From assembly GCA_963977525.1 (NCBI GenBank), contig CAXBPC010000014.1, positions 1-64,000 on the forward strand: a DNA stretch of 64,000 nt, in the 5' to 3' direction. The position numbers and the translations under genes are program-made. A model generated the notes under the pieces. It ran no database searches. It was not told where the DNA came from and saw only the letters and a program-made list of their open reading frames with translations. Each line of letters opens with the position of its first letter. Within the stretch, counting starts at the first letter, position 1. Source of the DNA: Ancylomarina sp963977525. GTDB lineage: Bacteria; Bacteroidota; Bacteroidia; Bacteroidales; Marinifilaceae. Positions 9,057 to 18,371 of the stretch are shown piece by piece.

Positions 9057-10244
9057 TTAGTAAATCATTTCCTCACGGAAATTTTCTACAATAGAGGAAA
9101 ATGAATTTGCGACGGATTGTCCCAAACCACACTTTGCAGTTAAACGCATCGTGTCTGTTAGTTTTAGAAGTTTGTCAAGATACGCTGCTGGCTTTTCACC
9201 TCGCTTTACAGCTTTTATACCTTTAAGTAATTGCTGGCAACCTACACGGCATGGTGTACATTGTCCACAAGATTCCTCTTCGAAGAAATCAAGGTAATTA
9301 TTCAGAACATTATACATTGAGCGAGAACTATTGAAAATCATCATAGATCCTCCAGTAGGTAATGACACACCTGTTAATTTACCCTGATAACCAATATTAG
9401 ATTTAGGGAAACGCTTTCGTGGAACAAGAAAACCCGAAGCTCCACCTACTTGAACGGCCTTGGTATCTCCATCACCAAAATCATCAACAAAATCTTGAAC
9501 ACACATACCTAATTCCAGCTCATATATACCTGGTATTGGTGTATCACCTGATACTGAAAACACCTTAGAACCCCAAGAATCTTTTACGCCTAGTTCTCTA
9601 AATTTTTTAGCGCCATATTTCATAATGGTATATGAATGTGCTAGAGTTTCAACATTGTTTATTACAGTAGGCTTATTTAAATAGCCACAATGAGTCGGAT
9701 ATGGAGGTTTATTTCTTGGCTCACCTCGCTTGCCTTCCATCGATTCGAAAAGAGCAGATTCTTCACCACAGATATAAGCACCACTACCTAGGAAAATATC
9801 CACCCTAAAATCTAAATTAAGTTCATCCATTATATGGTGAAACTTTTTAAGTTCTTCTCTTAGTTGAGGTACCAGAAATTTATATTCTCCACGCAAGTAA
9901 ATATATCCCAGTTTGGCACCAATTATTTTGGCACACATGGCCATACCTCCTAATACTTTATGGGGAACTCTTGTTAGTATTTCTCTATCCTTAAATGTGC
10001 CAGGTTCACCTTCATCGGCATTACAAATAACATATTTGGTAGGTTCTTGTTCCTCGGCCGTAAGTTTCCATTTTAGTCCTGTTGGAAAACCAGCACCGCC
10101 ACGCCCCTTAAGTCCCGAATTAACCATTTCGTTAATAATTTCTTCATGAGAACGTTCAAATGATTTTGTTAGAATCTCCTTGCAATCATTTTCATGTTTG
10201 AAGATTAAGTCTATTCTATTGAGCTGTTTTGTTTTTGTCGTCAT
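9057..10244 (-). CDS. hydB: NuoF-like NAD(P)H- and FMN-binding subunit HydB of the [FeFe] hydrogenase
   Basis: This 395-residue subunit holds the NADH and FMN site and one [4Fe-4S] cluster. Motifs are GLKGRGGAGFPTG (44-56), NADEGEPGTFKDR (75-87), GAYICGEESAL (about 155-165) and the cluster ligands Cys326/329/332/372 (SCGQCTPCR). Typical HydB and HndC proteins are near 600 residues, with an added N-terminal thioredoxin-like domain and C-terminal two-cluster ferredoxin domain. Both are absent here, so the protein has the compact layout of complex I NuoF. The start is 27 bases after hydC and the stop 76 bases before hydA, consistent with one transcript. Confidence 0.92.
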   Translation of the reverse strand: MTTKTKQLNRIDLIFKHENDCKEILTKSFERSHEEIINEMVNSGLKGRGGAGFPTGLKWKLTAEEQEPTKYVICNADEGEPGTFKDREILTRVPHKVLGGMAMCAKIIGAKLGYIYLRGEYKFLVPQLREELKKFHHIMDELNLDFRVDIFLGSGAYICGEESALFESMEGKRGEPRNKPPYPTHCGYLNKPTVINNVETLAHSYTIMKYGAKKFRELGVKDSWGSKVFSVSGDTPIPGIYELELGMCVQDFVDDFGDGDTKAVQVGGASGFLVPRKRFPKSNIGYQGKLTGVSLPTGGSMMIFNSSRSMYNVLNNYLDFFEEESCGQCTPCRVGCQQLLKGIKAVKRGEKPAAYLDKLLKLTDTMRLTAKCGLGQSVANSFSSIVENFREEMIY

Positions 10245-10271
10245 AACTCTGGATTTTTACAAATTTGATAA

Positions 10272-10760
10272 TTAAGATAAACCCTGTTCCTTATCAGCCT
10301 TTTGCTTATAGGAACTCAGAATATCAACTACTTCATTCGGAGTCAATTCGGTATAAATATCATCGTTAACCAACATAGCAGGCGCCTTATGGCACCATCC
10401 TAAGCAATTGGTTTCAAGAATTGTGAAGAGTTTATCAGGAGTGGTTTCTCCTAATTTAATTTTCAAAAAATCTTCAAGTGCCAAAAGAATCTGATTCTTT
10501 CCTTTCATGGCACAGGTTATGGTTTTACAAACACGGATTACGTACTTCCCTCTTGGAACAATATCGAGAAATGTATAGAAACTAGCCGTGCCGTATACAT
10601 CCGCAGCAGGGATTTTAGTTTCTTCTGCTATTCTAAGAATAGAATTTTCTGATAAATAACGATGTTTTTCTACAACAGCTTGTAAGATAGGAAGAAGGCT
10701 CTCCCTACCTGTTCCATGTTCTATCACGAGATCCTTTACAAATTCAGCCTGATCATTCAT
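10272..10760 (-). CDS. hydC: NuoE-like [2Fe-2S] subunit HydC of the [FeFe] hydrogenase
   Basis: Thioredoxin-like [2Fe-2S] subunit of 162 residues, as usual for the NuoE family. An N-terminal helical bundle (about 1-65) is followed by the cluster domain with ligands Cys78 and Cys83 (CKTITC), then Cys119 and Cys123 (CLGWC). It relays electrons between the NuoF-like subunit and the catalytic subunit. It is the first gene of the hydC-hydB-hydA operon. A candidate promoter and operator dyad lies about 175 bases upstream. Confidence 0.92.
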   Translation of the reverse strand: MNDQAEFVKDLVIEHGTGRESLLPILQAVVEKHRYLSENSILRIAEETKIPAADVYGTASFYTFLDIVPRGKYVIRVCKTITCAMKGKNQILLALEDFLKIKLGETTPDKLFTILETNCLGWCHKAPAMLVNDDIYTELTPNEVVDILSSYKQKADKEQGLS

Positions 10761-10815
10761 AGTTTCATGTTTTGTTTGAAAATAAATGACTTTTAGTTCT
10801 ATGCATACTTCTAAA

Positions 10816-10838
10816 CTGAGCTAGGACGGCTAACTCAG
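10816..10838. promoter_or_regulatory. Inverted repeat in the hydrogenase leader
   Basis: Arms CTGAGCTAG and CTAACTCAG flank GACGG, with one mismatched position per arm. The right side contains GGCTAACTCA, close to GGCTAATTCA of the dyad at 10943-10964. It could be an operator or an RNA hairpin in the leader of hydC. Confidence 0.4.
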
Positions 10839-10932
10839 TATAAAAGCGTATTAGAGTTAAGGTTCATTCATCATCTAATTATTGTGAGATAGATTAGTTT
10901 TTATGCTAATAATTCTTGTATAATTTCTGATT

Positions 10933-10964
10933 CAAACTTAAATGAGTGCGGCTAATTCAACTCA
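10933..10964 (-). promoter_or_regulatory. Candidate promoter with embedded dyad for hydC-hydB-hydA
   Basis: On the minus strand TAAGTTTG (10933-10940) matches the TAnnTTTG -7 element, and a TTG lies at 10958-10960, a 17-base spacer that is slightly short. A TGAGT...ACTCA dyad (10943-10964) fills the spacer, where a repressor would block initiation. The regulator is not identified. Confidence 0.4.
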
Positions 10965-11204
10965 TATTCAACAGGTCTTACTTTTCATTTCACCATTAAG
11001 ATATAAAAAATATTAAAGAATTATTTCTTTAATTAAATTACAATTGAATTTAAGTTCAATCTAGTCAACAACTTATGTATATCCCCATATTAAGTAAGCC
11101 TTATTTTATAAGCATTCCCAAGAAAACAGACCTTAGTATTATATAGAAAAATCCCGATCAATTTCTATTTAGACTCATTAAAATTAAATGTCAAAGCACA
11201 AAAA

Positions 11205-11232
11205 AAAACCTTCGGAATTAACCGAAGGTTTT
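11205..11232 (-). terminator. Rho-independent terminator after buk
   Basis: Perfect stem AAAACCTTCGG with CCGAAGGTTTT and a 6-base loop. On the minus strand it is followed by a long T-run, which fits termination of the butyrate kinase transcript. Confidence 0.9.
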
Positions 11233-11290
11233 ATAATATCTTGAACTCTAATAAATATATAATTAGACTGATATAAGTTTAAATGATAAA

Positions 11291-12367
11291 CTATACGTAT
11301 TTCTTAGGTATTACATCACCTCTTAATACCATATAACCATTCATTGCAAGAGCTTTCATTTCATCCTCACCTGGATAAACAATAATTGGAGCGATAAATG
11401 AAACCATTTCTTTCACATAGCTTACTAGATCACCATTGTGAGCAATACCACCTGTAAGAATAATACCATCAACTTCACCTTTTAAAGAAGCAGCACAAGC
11501 ACCAATTGATTTACCTACTTGGTAAGCCATTGCATCTTGAATCAGCTTAGCCTTAGCATCTCCATCCTTAGCTTTCAATTCAATTTCGTAAGCATCATTA
11601 GTTCCTAAATGAGCAACTAATCCACCTTCACCTTTGATCATTTTTTTAACATCTTCCAAAGTATAATCACCACTAAAACAAAGTTTAGCCATTGCACCCG
11701 CTGGAAGAGTTCCTGAACGCTCAGGAGAGAAAGGTCCTTCACCGTCTAAGGCATTGTTCACATCGATTACACGACCTTTAAGGTGAGCACCAACTGAGAT
11801 ACCTCCACCTAAGTGAGCAACAATAATATTTAAGTCTTCGTAATTTTTATCTACCGATAAAGCAAATGATCTACTTACAGCTTTTTGATTCAAAGCGTGG
11901 AAAATAGACATACGCTCAAATTCTGGATGACCAGAAACACGAGCAACATCGATCATTTCGTCCACTACAACTGGATCAGCAATATATGCTTTTGCATTTG
12001 GTAACGACTGAGCAATATTGTCGGCAATTAGTCCACCAAGATTACTAGCATGCTCTCCTAGAACACCAACACGTAAATCAGCTTTAAGTTTCTCGTCAAC
12101 CAAGTAAACTCCAGACTCGATAGGCTTAACCAAACCACCACGTCCAACAACAGCTTCAATTAGGTCAATCATAATCTCAGCATCAACCAATTCTTTTAAG
12201 ATGATATCCTTACGGAATTCGAATTGTTCTGAAATGCTGTTAAACTGAGCTAACTCTTCGTTAGAATGCTTAATATTTTTTAGAAATACTGATTTATCGC
12301 CTTGATATACGGCAATCTTTGTAGATGTAGATCCCGGATTAATAGCTAGAATTCTGCGATTTTCCAT
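11291..12367 (-). CDS. buk: Butyrate kinase
   Basis: Acetokinase-family (ASKHA fold) enzyme of 358 residues that interconverts butyryl phosphate plus ADP with butyrate plus ATP, the last substrate-level step of butyrate fermentation. In the branched-chain acid route it can act on related acyl phosphates. Visible signatures are the N-terminal phosphate loop AINPGSTSTKIAVY, the HLGGGISVGAH segment and the C-terminal LTGGIAHN. The usual partner, phosphate butyryltransferase (ptb), is not adjacent. A convincing promoter precedes it and a terminator follows, so it is monocistronic. Confidence 0.94.
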   Translation of the reverse strand: MENRRILAINPGSTSTKIAVYQGDKSVFLKNIKHSNEELAQFNSISEQFEFRKDIILKELVDAEIMIDLIEAVVGRGGLVKPIESGVYLVDEKLKADLRVGVLGEHASNLGGLIADNIAQSLPNAKAYIADPVVVDEMIDVARVSGHPEFERMSIFHALNQKAVSRSFALSVDKNYEDLNIIVAHLGGGISVGAHLKGRVIDVNNALDGEGPFSPERSGTLPAGAMAKLCFSGDYTLEDVKKMIKGEGGLVAHLGTNDAYEIELKAKDGDAKAKLIQDAMAYQVGKSIGACAASLKGEVDGIILTGGIAHNGDLVSYVKEMVSFIAPIIVYPGEDEMKALAMNGYMVLRGDVIPKKYV

Positions 12368-12404
12368 TAAAAAAGTAGTTTATTGTTTGTTTAGTATTTG
12401 AGTG

Positions 12405-12433
12405 CAAAAATACCAATCTCTGAAAGATTTCAA
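12405..12433 (-). promoter_or_regulatory. Bacteroidota-type promoter of buk
   Basis: On the minus strand, TTG (12433-12431), an 18-base spacer and TATTTTTG (12412-12405) match the Bacteroidota promoter consensus. The -7 element lies about 38 bases before the buk ATG. Confidence 0.65.
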
Positions 12434-12508
12434 GACAAAAATAACAAACTTTTTTCATGCTATAGATCACATCTTAAACAACGCACTTAAGGACACTATA
12501 TCAGAAGC

Positions 12509-13615
12509 TTAGAGAAAATTAGCATTATCTAAAACAGCATCTCTTAAATTGTTTTTTGCATATTTGATTGCCTCGTTAAGATTTTGAGCTTCCTTTTTTA
12601 TTGAAATTACAGAATCAAATGGAGATTGTATTATATTTTCAGTACTTCCACAAAAGGCGATTACACGTTTTCCCATCTGCTTAGCTTTTTTAGCTAAAGC
12701 ATATGGTGCTTTACCGAAGGATGATTGAGAATCAATTCGCCCCTCTCCCGTAATTAAAACATCGCATTTTTCTATAGCTTCATCCATACCCAAACAATCA
12801 AATACCAATTTGCTACCTGACAACAATTGGGCTCCACATAAAGCATATAAGCCGGCTGCTATACCTCCGGCAGCACCTCCGTGTCTAATAGAACTAAGAT
12901 TGATATGCGATTGACTTTCTAATAATTGAGCAAAATGTTGGTGATTTTCTATTAACTGACGAATTTCTTCAGAATTAGCACCTTTTTGTCGTCCAAAAAC
13001 ATTTGCTGCTCCAAACTCACCTAGAAGAGGATTATCAACATCACAAGCAATTTGAAAATCGACTTGAAGAAGTCTGGTGTCAAAGTTTTTAGAATCTATC
13101 TCAGAAATAGCTTTCAGATTCCCACCACCTCCACTTACAACGTCTCCATGTTTATCGAGGAAGCGAAAGCCTAATGCTCGTAAAGCACCAAAACCCATAT
13201 CAAGGGTTCCACTTCCACCTATGGCAAGAATAATCTTGGTACAGTTCCGATCAAGAGCATGACGAATCATGTCACCCACTCCAAATGTATGTGTGAATAA
13301 GGGACTATATTCAGAAGGTTTAAGTATGGATAGACCTGCAACATGAGTCAACTCAATTATAGCAGTGCCATTCTCTGAGATAAATAAAGGGGCTTGAATC
13401 TTTCGATCTAAAAGGTCGGATGTTGTTATCGTATGTGTTTGTCCTCGATAATGATTTCGAAGAACATCAAAAGTCCCATCACCTCCATCTGCAATTGGTA
13501 AACTTGTACAATTAAGATCAGGATTAATCTTTAAAAGGTTGCATTGAATTATATCAGCAACTTCAAGTGCTGAAAGACTACCTTTAAAAGCATTAGGAGC
13601 AATCAGAATATTCAT
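12509..13615 (-). CDS. Glycerate kinase (GlxK/GarK family)
   Basis: Phosphorylates D-glycerate, normally to 2-phosphoglycerate in this family, feeding lower glycolysis. The N-terminus ILIAPNAFKGSL is the family hallmark, followed by PIADGGDGTFDVL, IGGSGTLDMGFG and, near the C-terminus, LITGEGRIDSQSSFGKAP. The length (368 residues from this ATG) is typical. The frame can be extended two codons to a TTG at 13621, but ATG at 13615 matches the usual N-terminus. It lies just downstream of the serine hydrolase gene on the same strand (41 bases) and may be co-transcribed with it. Confidence 0.93.
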   Translation of the reverse strand: MNILIAPNAFKGSLSALEVADIIQCNLLKINPDLNCTSLPIADGGDGTFDVLRNHYRGQTHTITTSDLLDRKIQAPLFISENGTAIIELTHVAGLSILKPSEYSPLFTHTFGVGDMIRHALDRNCTKIILAIGGSGTLDMGFGALRALGFRFLDKHGDVVSGGGGNLKAISEIDSKNFDTRLLQVDFQIACDVDNPLLGEFGAANVFGRQKGANSEEIRQLIENHQHFAQLLESQSHINLSSIRHGGAAGGIAAGLYALCGAQLLSGSKLVFDCLGMDEAIEKCDVLITGEGRIDSQSSFGKAPYALAKKAKQMGKRVIAFCGSTENIIQSPFDSVISIKKEAQNLNEAIKYAKNNLRDAVLDNANFL

Positions 13616-13656
13616 CCTCAATAGGGCTTAAATAAAATTCTGATAATTTATAAAAC

Positions 13657-15027
13657 TTAGCTATGTTCTAAAAAATCAGTAATGTCATCAAATGCAAGTT
13701 GATTAGGCTGAGCTTCAAAATAGTTAAACAAATCAGCCTCTGGCCATTTTTTAACAGAGCGCATCACACGTCCCATTAGTTTGTTCAATTCCTTTGGAAA
13801 ATCAGATCCTTTCCACGAAGAAGTGTTAGTTATAATAACCCAAGTAGATCCATCAGGGTTTTGTTTTAAAAGAGCAGAACTACCAGCAAGAGTACCAGTT
13901 CTCCACCATGTTCCATTTGATCGTGTTCCTTTCCATCCAATTGGGCTGAATCCTCTTCTACTTGGCTTTGTCATGTATGCAATACTTTCCTTAGATAATA
14001 TATCAGCTTGCTTGTCTTTACCATCAATAGCTACATAGAATTTCATTAATTCAGCAGCAGAAGCAATCCAAGCACCAGCGCCTCCAAGTTCTTCAATATT
14101 ATTTCCACCATTGCTACGGTGCACTCTTCCTCCTGAACCATCAAAAGCAGGAATAAGTAAAGCATTCGATTGTTCGTAATAATTTACTTCATTAGGTAAC
14201 TTATCCTCACGCAAGTTTCGTCCAATATGCATATCAAAAATACCTGCTGGTTGCAAAATATGTTCCTGCACATATGATTCATATTTTTTACCAGATGCTT
14301 CTTCAACAATTTTCTCGAGAATTACATAACCTAGGTTTGAATAGCTTCCTCGGCTACCTGGCGTAAAATGTAAACGTCTTGAAAGGGCAAATTCAATAAT
14401 GGTTTCAGCACTTGCTGGAGCAGGCACATCCATTTTTTTAGCTATTGTCAAAGGCAAAAACATCTGATCACCATATCGACTTGTAAAGCCGGCAGTATGT
14501 CTTAAAAGATTCTCTACAGTAATTTTCTTTGCACGTTTATCACGAATAGTTAGGTAATTCTCAGAATTAAGGATTCCATCTTCTCCAAAAGCTCTATCAC
14601 TCAACTGCAACTTGCCTTCTTCCTTAAGTTTCATGATTGCAGTAGCAGTTATAAGCTTTGAAACACTAGCTATACGAAACAAATGATCTGGTTCAACCTT
14701 CTCTTTCTTTTCTACATCAGCATATCCGTAACCTTTAGCAAATACAAGTTTTTCATCTTTTACCAAAGCAACAGATGCCCCATTTATTCGCCAATATTCA
14801 AGAAATCTATTAATTCTATAATCAGCCCTTTTCGTAGCATCTGATGATGAAAGTTCGTTTGAGATACGGTGCGAAACTGGATCTAGCTTGCTATCGTAAG
14901 GTATATGTAATTCTTCGCGTTTAGACGAGCTGGTATGCGTATCAAGCAATACAACAACCAAAGTTAATATCAGTATTATGATTTGTTTTACAGTCATTCT
15001 CCACATTTTATCTTCTAAAGATCTCAT
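13657..15027 (-). CDS. Serine hydrolase of the beta-lactamase class C / DD-peptidase family
   Basis: The 456-residue protein has an N-terminal hydrophobic segment (about residues 13-30) that should act as signal peptide or anchor. A penicillin-binding-protein-like serine hydrolase domain follows. The nucleophile motif SxxK appears as SVSK in RIASVSKLITA. The second motif is YSN (RGSYSNLGYVI), and the third is probably the RTGT segment near residue 390 in place of KTG. Family members hydrolyse peptides, esters or beta-lactams; the substrate cannot be told from sequence. ATG codons at 15006 and 14997 are alternative starts that would shorten the n-region. Confidence 0.8.
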   Translation of the reverse strand: MRSLEDKMWRMTVKQIIILILTLVVVLLDTHTSSSKREELHIPYDSKLDPVSHRISNELSSSDATKRADYRINRFLEYWRINGASVALVKDEKLVFAKGYGYADVEKKEKVEPDHLFRIASVSKLITATAIMKLKEEGKLQLSDRAFGEDGILNSENYLTIRDKRAKKITVENLLRHTAGFTSRYGDQMFLPLTIAKKMDVPAPASAETIIEFALSRRLHFTPGSRGSYSNLGYVILEKIVEEASGKKYESYVQEHILQPAGIFDMHIGRNLREDKLPNEVNYYEQSNALLIPAFDGSGGRVHRSNGGNNIEELGGAGAWIASAAELMKFYVAIDGKDKQADILSKESIAYMTKPSRRGFSPIGWKGTRSNGTWWRTGTLAGSSALLKQNPDGSTWVIITNTSSWKGSDFPKELNKLMGRVMRSVKKWPEADLFNYFEAQPNQLAFDDITDFLEHS

Positions 15028-15423
15028 AACAAGATTCTTTACGGATACTTATCCCTCTAATCAATATTGGCCACAAAAGTGACTCTTTTTTCTCAATTAG
15101 CAGCTATCAAGATAAGACATTCCCTCCATAAACATGACATAAAAATGTTATAATTTGCCTAAAAATCAACACTCCATGAGTATTTTCTAAATTTCAAAAG
15201 ATCAAACATTTAGGTCTAAAATCAACAATATCTCTCTAATTTTAAGCTTTAAGCAATAAAAGAAAGGAATACTCGAAGGGCAGGCATAAGATTTTTTTAA
15301 GATTATTCGAAACTAAAAATTCTAAGATTCCGACACAATCCAGATAGAGAATACTGAAATCAGATATAATCTTTTTTAACACATTCATCATTAGCTTTCG
15401 GAATTCAAATTCACAAGTTTTAC
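15028..15423. other. Gene-free intergenic region between divergent genes
   Basis: About 400 AT-rich bases between the serine hydrolase and the penicillin-binding protein genes. I see no credible frame, strong hairpin or repeat in it. Confidence 0.5.
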
Positions 15424-15431
15424 TATATTTG
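15424..15431 (+). promoter_or_regulatory. Candidate -7 element for the PBP1A gene
   Basis: TATATTTG matches TAnnTTTG exactly, but the -33 region is weak (TTTC near 15396-15399). It would give a leader of about 130 bases containing inverted CCTAAC and GTTAGG arms (about 15487-15516) before the start at 15568. Confidence 0.4.
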
Positions 15432-15567
15432 CGGTGACCTTACCTTAAAACTCAATTTTAAAACTTTAAGCAATAAAAGTTATTTCCCTAACGTTATCTG
15501 GATTGATTCAGTTAGGTTGGCTTTTGTGCATCATAAATTGAGTCCGAAACCGCAACTAAAGGAATAA

Positions 15568-17979
15568 ATGACTAAAGGCAAAAACACGGCTTTAAAAGCC
15601 CGAAAAAAGAATCCTCCTAAAAGAAAATCAACACAAGCGAAAAAAGGAAAGGCTAAGAGAACATTTAAAACTCGGCTGTTTCGACTTTTATTCTTCTGTC
15701 TGCTTATAGCTGGATCAATATTTGGTTTATTCTTGGCAAGCATCTATTATGGAGCATGGGGAAAATTACCAGATTATCATACATTAAAGACGATTCAAAA
15801 TGCTGATGCTTCAGAAGTTTACTCTGATGACGGAAAAATTATGGGACGTATTTACGCTGAAAATCGAACAAACATCGACTTTAGCGCTATTCCTATTAAC
15901 GTCATTAATGCTCTAGTTGCTACTGAAGATTCACGATTCTACAGCCACGAAGGGATTGACGAAATAAGCTTGGTTCGAGTTCTAGTAAAAACTCTTATAC
16001 TTGGAAATAAAAGCTCTGGTGGAGGAAGTACACTTAGCCAACAGCTAGCAAAAAACCTTTATCCTAGAAGGAATTTCGGTAAACTCTCTATGCCGGTCAA
16101 TAAGATTAAAGAAGCCATTACAGCTTCTCGTTTAGAGAAAATCTATTCTAAAAAGAAGATCCTTCAACTCTACTTAAATACTGTTCCTTTCGGAGAACAG
16201 GTTTTTGGTATCGAAAGTGCCTCTCGTCAATATTTTAGTAAACCTGCTTATCAGCTTAAGCTTGACGAAAGTGCTGTACTAATTGGTATGCTTAAAGCGC
16301 CTTCTTATTACAACCCAAGACGATTCCCTGAAAGATCGAAAAAAAGACGAAATGTGGTTATTGGGCAAATGGCAAAGAACAGCTTCATTTCAGAAAATAA
16401 AGCTGAACAACTAAAACGACAACCTTTAAAAATCAAATATCAAAGACAGAGTACACATTCAGGTCTTGCTCCATATTTACGTGAACGTATTCGCTTGGAA
16501 GCTGATAATATTCTGCAAAAATATACAAAGGTTGATGGTTCCTATTACGACATTTACCGAGATGGTTTAAGAATTGTAAGTACGCTAGATTACAGCATGC
16601 AAAAGTATGCAGAGGATGCTGTTAAATCTCATATGAAAAACCTACAAAACTTATTCGACAAACACTGGGGAAGACAAAACCCTTGGGACGACAATAAGGG
16701 AATTCTTACTTCAGCAATTGAGCGATCGCCTTATTATAAGAGCTTAATAAAAGAAGGCAAAAAGAAAAAAGAAATAGATGCTCTTCTCAAGAAGAAAAGA
16801 GACATGAAAATATTCACTTGGAATGGTGAAAAAGATTTAAAAATGAGTCCACTAGACTCTATCAAACACTACGTTAAGCTTCTAAACACAGGTTTTGTAG
16901 CGATGGAAAGTAACTCTGGCAAGATTAAAGCTTGGGTTGGAGGTATCGATTTTAAACACTTCCAATACGATCATGTAACAGGTAGACGACAAGTGGGTTC
17001 AATTTTCAAGCCTATAGTTTATGCCGCAGCTCTTGAGGCTAATATGTCTCCTTACGAGTACTACCCTAATGAGCGCAAGGTCTACTCAGAATTTCAAGAT
17101 TGGTCACCCAGAAATGCTGATGACAATTATGAAGGCAGCTACAGTATGGAGGGCGCTTTGGCAGAATCAGTTAATACGATTGCCGTTGACCTTATCATGG
17201 AAACAGGCATCGAATCAACCATTGATCTCGCTGAAGAAATGGGTGTTAGTTCGCCGTTACCGAATGTACCTTCACTAGCTTTAGGAACAGCTAATATTTC
17301 GCTTTTAGAAATGATACAGGTTTATGCAAATCTTGCTAATAGGGGCAAAAAAGTAGAACCTTATTATATCTCTAGAATAGAGACTAACAAAGGTGAAGTT
17401 ATTGTAGATTTAAACCCATTGGGTAATGAATTTGAAACAAGTTTATCTGCTGAGAATGCTGATATTATTAATCACATGCTAACTGCAGTTGTAGATAGTG
17501 GAACAGCTAAAACTCTAAGAACAGTTTATGGTTTAAAGGGTGAATTTGCTGGTAAAACTGGAACAACTCAATCACAAGCTGATGGTTGGTATATTGGATA
17601 TAATCAAAACTTAGTTGCCGGAGCATGGGTCGGCGCTCAAGATATGAGAGTGCATTTCCGCTCTTTATCTTTAGGTCAAGGTGCTACAATGGCTTTACCA
17701 ATATATGGCAAATTCATGCATCAGCTCAATAATAACAGTAAGTATTACAACTATTGTTCTGCACCATTCTTTAAACCAGACAATGAAACTTTGGCTCAAT
17801 TAGACATGCCTCACTATATACCACCTAGAGCAGGATTCTTTGAAAGACTTCTTGGTCTCGACAATAAAACTGAGGATAAAATGAAATTAAAGGAACGTCG
17901 AGCTAAACGAAAGAAAAACAAGAAATCGATCTACGATAAAATCAAGTCGATATTTAGGAAAAAGAACAAAGATAAATAA
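15568..17979 (+). CDS. Class A penicillin-binding protein 1A
   Basis: Bifunctional peptidoglycan synthase of 803 residues. A basic cytoplasmic tail (about 1-35) is followed by one membrane helix (about 38-60). Then comes a GT51 glycosyltransferase domain with ATEDSRFYSHEGID (catalytic Glu) and GGSTLSQQLAKNLYPR. The transpeptidase domain has the active-site Ser478 in GSIFKP (SxxK with Lys481), SVN in the second motif, and KTGTTQ. A lysine-rich C-terminal tail (RRAKRKKNKK) ends the protein. It polymerises and cross-links glycan strands in the periplasm. Confidence 0.94.
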   Translation: MTKGKNTALKARKKNPPKRKSTQAKKGKAKRTFKTRLFRLLFFCLLIAGSIFGLFLASIYYGAWGKLPDYHTLKTIQNADASEVYSDDGKIMGRIYAENRTNIDFSAIPINVINALVATEDSRFYSHEGIDEISLVRVLVKTLILGNKSSGGGSTLSQQLAKNLYPRRNFGKLSMPVNKIKEAITASRLEKIYSKKKILQLYLNTVPFGEQVFGIESASRQYFSKPAYQLKLDESAVLIGMLKAPSYYNPRRFPERSKKRRNVVIGQMAKNSFISENKAEQLKRQPLKIKYQRQSTHSGLAPYLRERIRLEADNILQKYTKVDGSYYDIYRDGLRIVSTLDYSMQKYAEDAVKSHMKNLQNLFDKHWGRQNPWDDNKGILTSAIERSPYYKSLIKEGKKKKEIDALLKKKRDMKIFTWNGEKDLKMSPLDSIKHYVKLLNTGFVAMESNSGKIKAWVGGIDFKHFQYDHVTGRRQVGSIFKPIVYAAALEANMSPYEYYPNERKVYSEFQDWSPRNADDNYEGSYSMEGALAESVNTIAVDLIMETGIESTIDLAEEMGVSSPLPNVPSLALGTANISLLEMIQVYANLANRGKKVEPYYISRIETNKGEVIVDLNPLGNEFETSLSAENADIINHMLTAVVDSGTAKTLRTVYGLKGEFAGKTGTTQSQADGWYIGYNQNLVAGAWVGAQDMRVHFRSLSLGQGATMALPIYGKFMHQLNNNSKYYNYCSAPFFKPDNETLAQLDMPHYIPPRAGFFERLLGLDNKTEDKMKLKERRAKRKKNKKSIYDKIKSIFRKKNKDK

Positions 17980-18046
17980 GACTAAAAAAGCGTAATCTCA
18001 TTCGTGGAACAAGTGATGTTACTTTTTTTATTAATATGCAGAGTTT

Positions 18047-18255
18047 GAAAAATTGGTTTTTTGCTCAATATCAATACCGTCAAAGCATGAAAAATTGGTT
18101 TTTTGCTCAATATCAATACCGTCAAAGCATGAAAAATTGATTTTTTGCCCAATATAAATACCGTCAAAGCATGAAAAATGGTTTTTTGCTCAATATCAAT
18201 ACCGTCAAAGCATGAAAAATTGGTTTTTTGCCCAATATAAATATTGACAAAGCAA
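18047..18255. repeat. Tandem array of about five 42-bp units
   Basis: The segment GAAAAATTGG begins at 18047, 18089, 18131, 18173 (as GAAAAATGG) and 18214, giving steps of 42, 42, 42 and 41. Units are over 90 percent identical and contain TTTTTTGC(T/C)CAATAT and CGTCAAAGCATG. The single-base deletion in the fourth unit breaks any frame, so the open frame seen on the minus strand is not a gene. It lies between convergent PBP1A and rarA genes. Confidence 0.9.
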
Positions 18256-18371
18256 AAAAACATTTTTAGAATACTCAATAAATACTAAACTTAAAATGAT
18301 AAACTACATTATCGATTGAAAAAGCTTAAACACAAGTGCTACTAACACCGTAGCTTGGTTTGATACAAGAC

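Larger units (their letters stand above)
10761..11204. other. Long intergenic region upstream of the hydrogenase operon
   Basis: About 440 bases with no credible gene. It contains two related dyads (10816-10838 and 10943-10964), described separately, and is otherwise AT-rich. Its length suggests a long regulated leader for hydC-hydB-hydA. Confidence 0.6.

Noticed and set aside
7184..10760. Complex I (nuo) genes
   Set aside because: The NuoE-like and NuoF-like subunits are followed by a protein with H-cluster motifs, so this is a hydrogenase operon.
17982..18278. Open frame on the minus strand with a 14-residue repeat
   Set aside because: It is a by-product of the 42-bp tandem array, and a one-base step in the array breaks the repeat frame.
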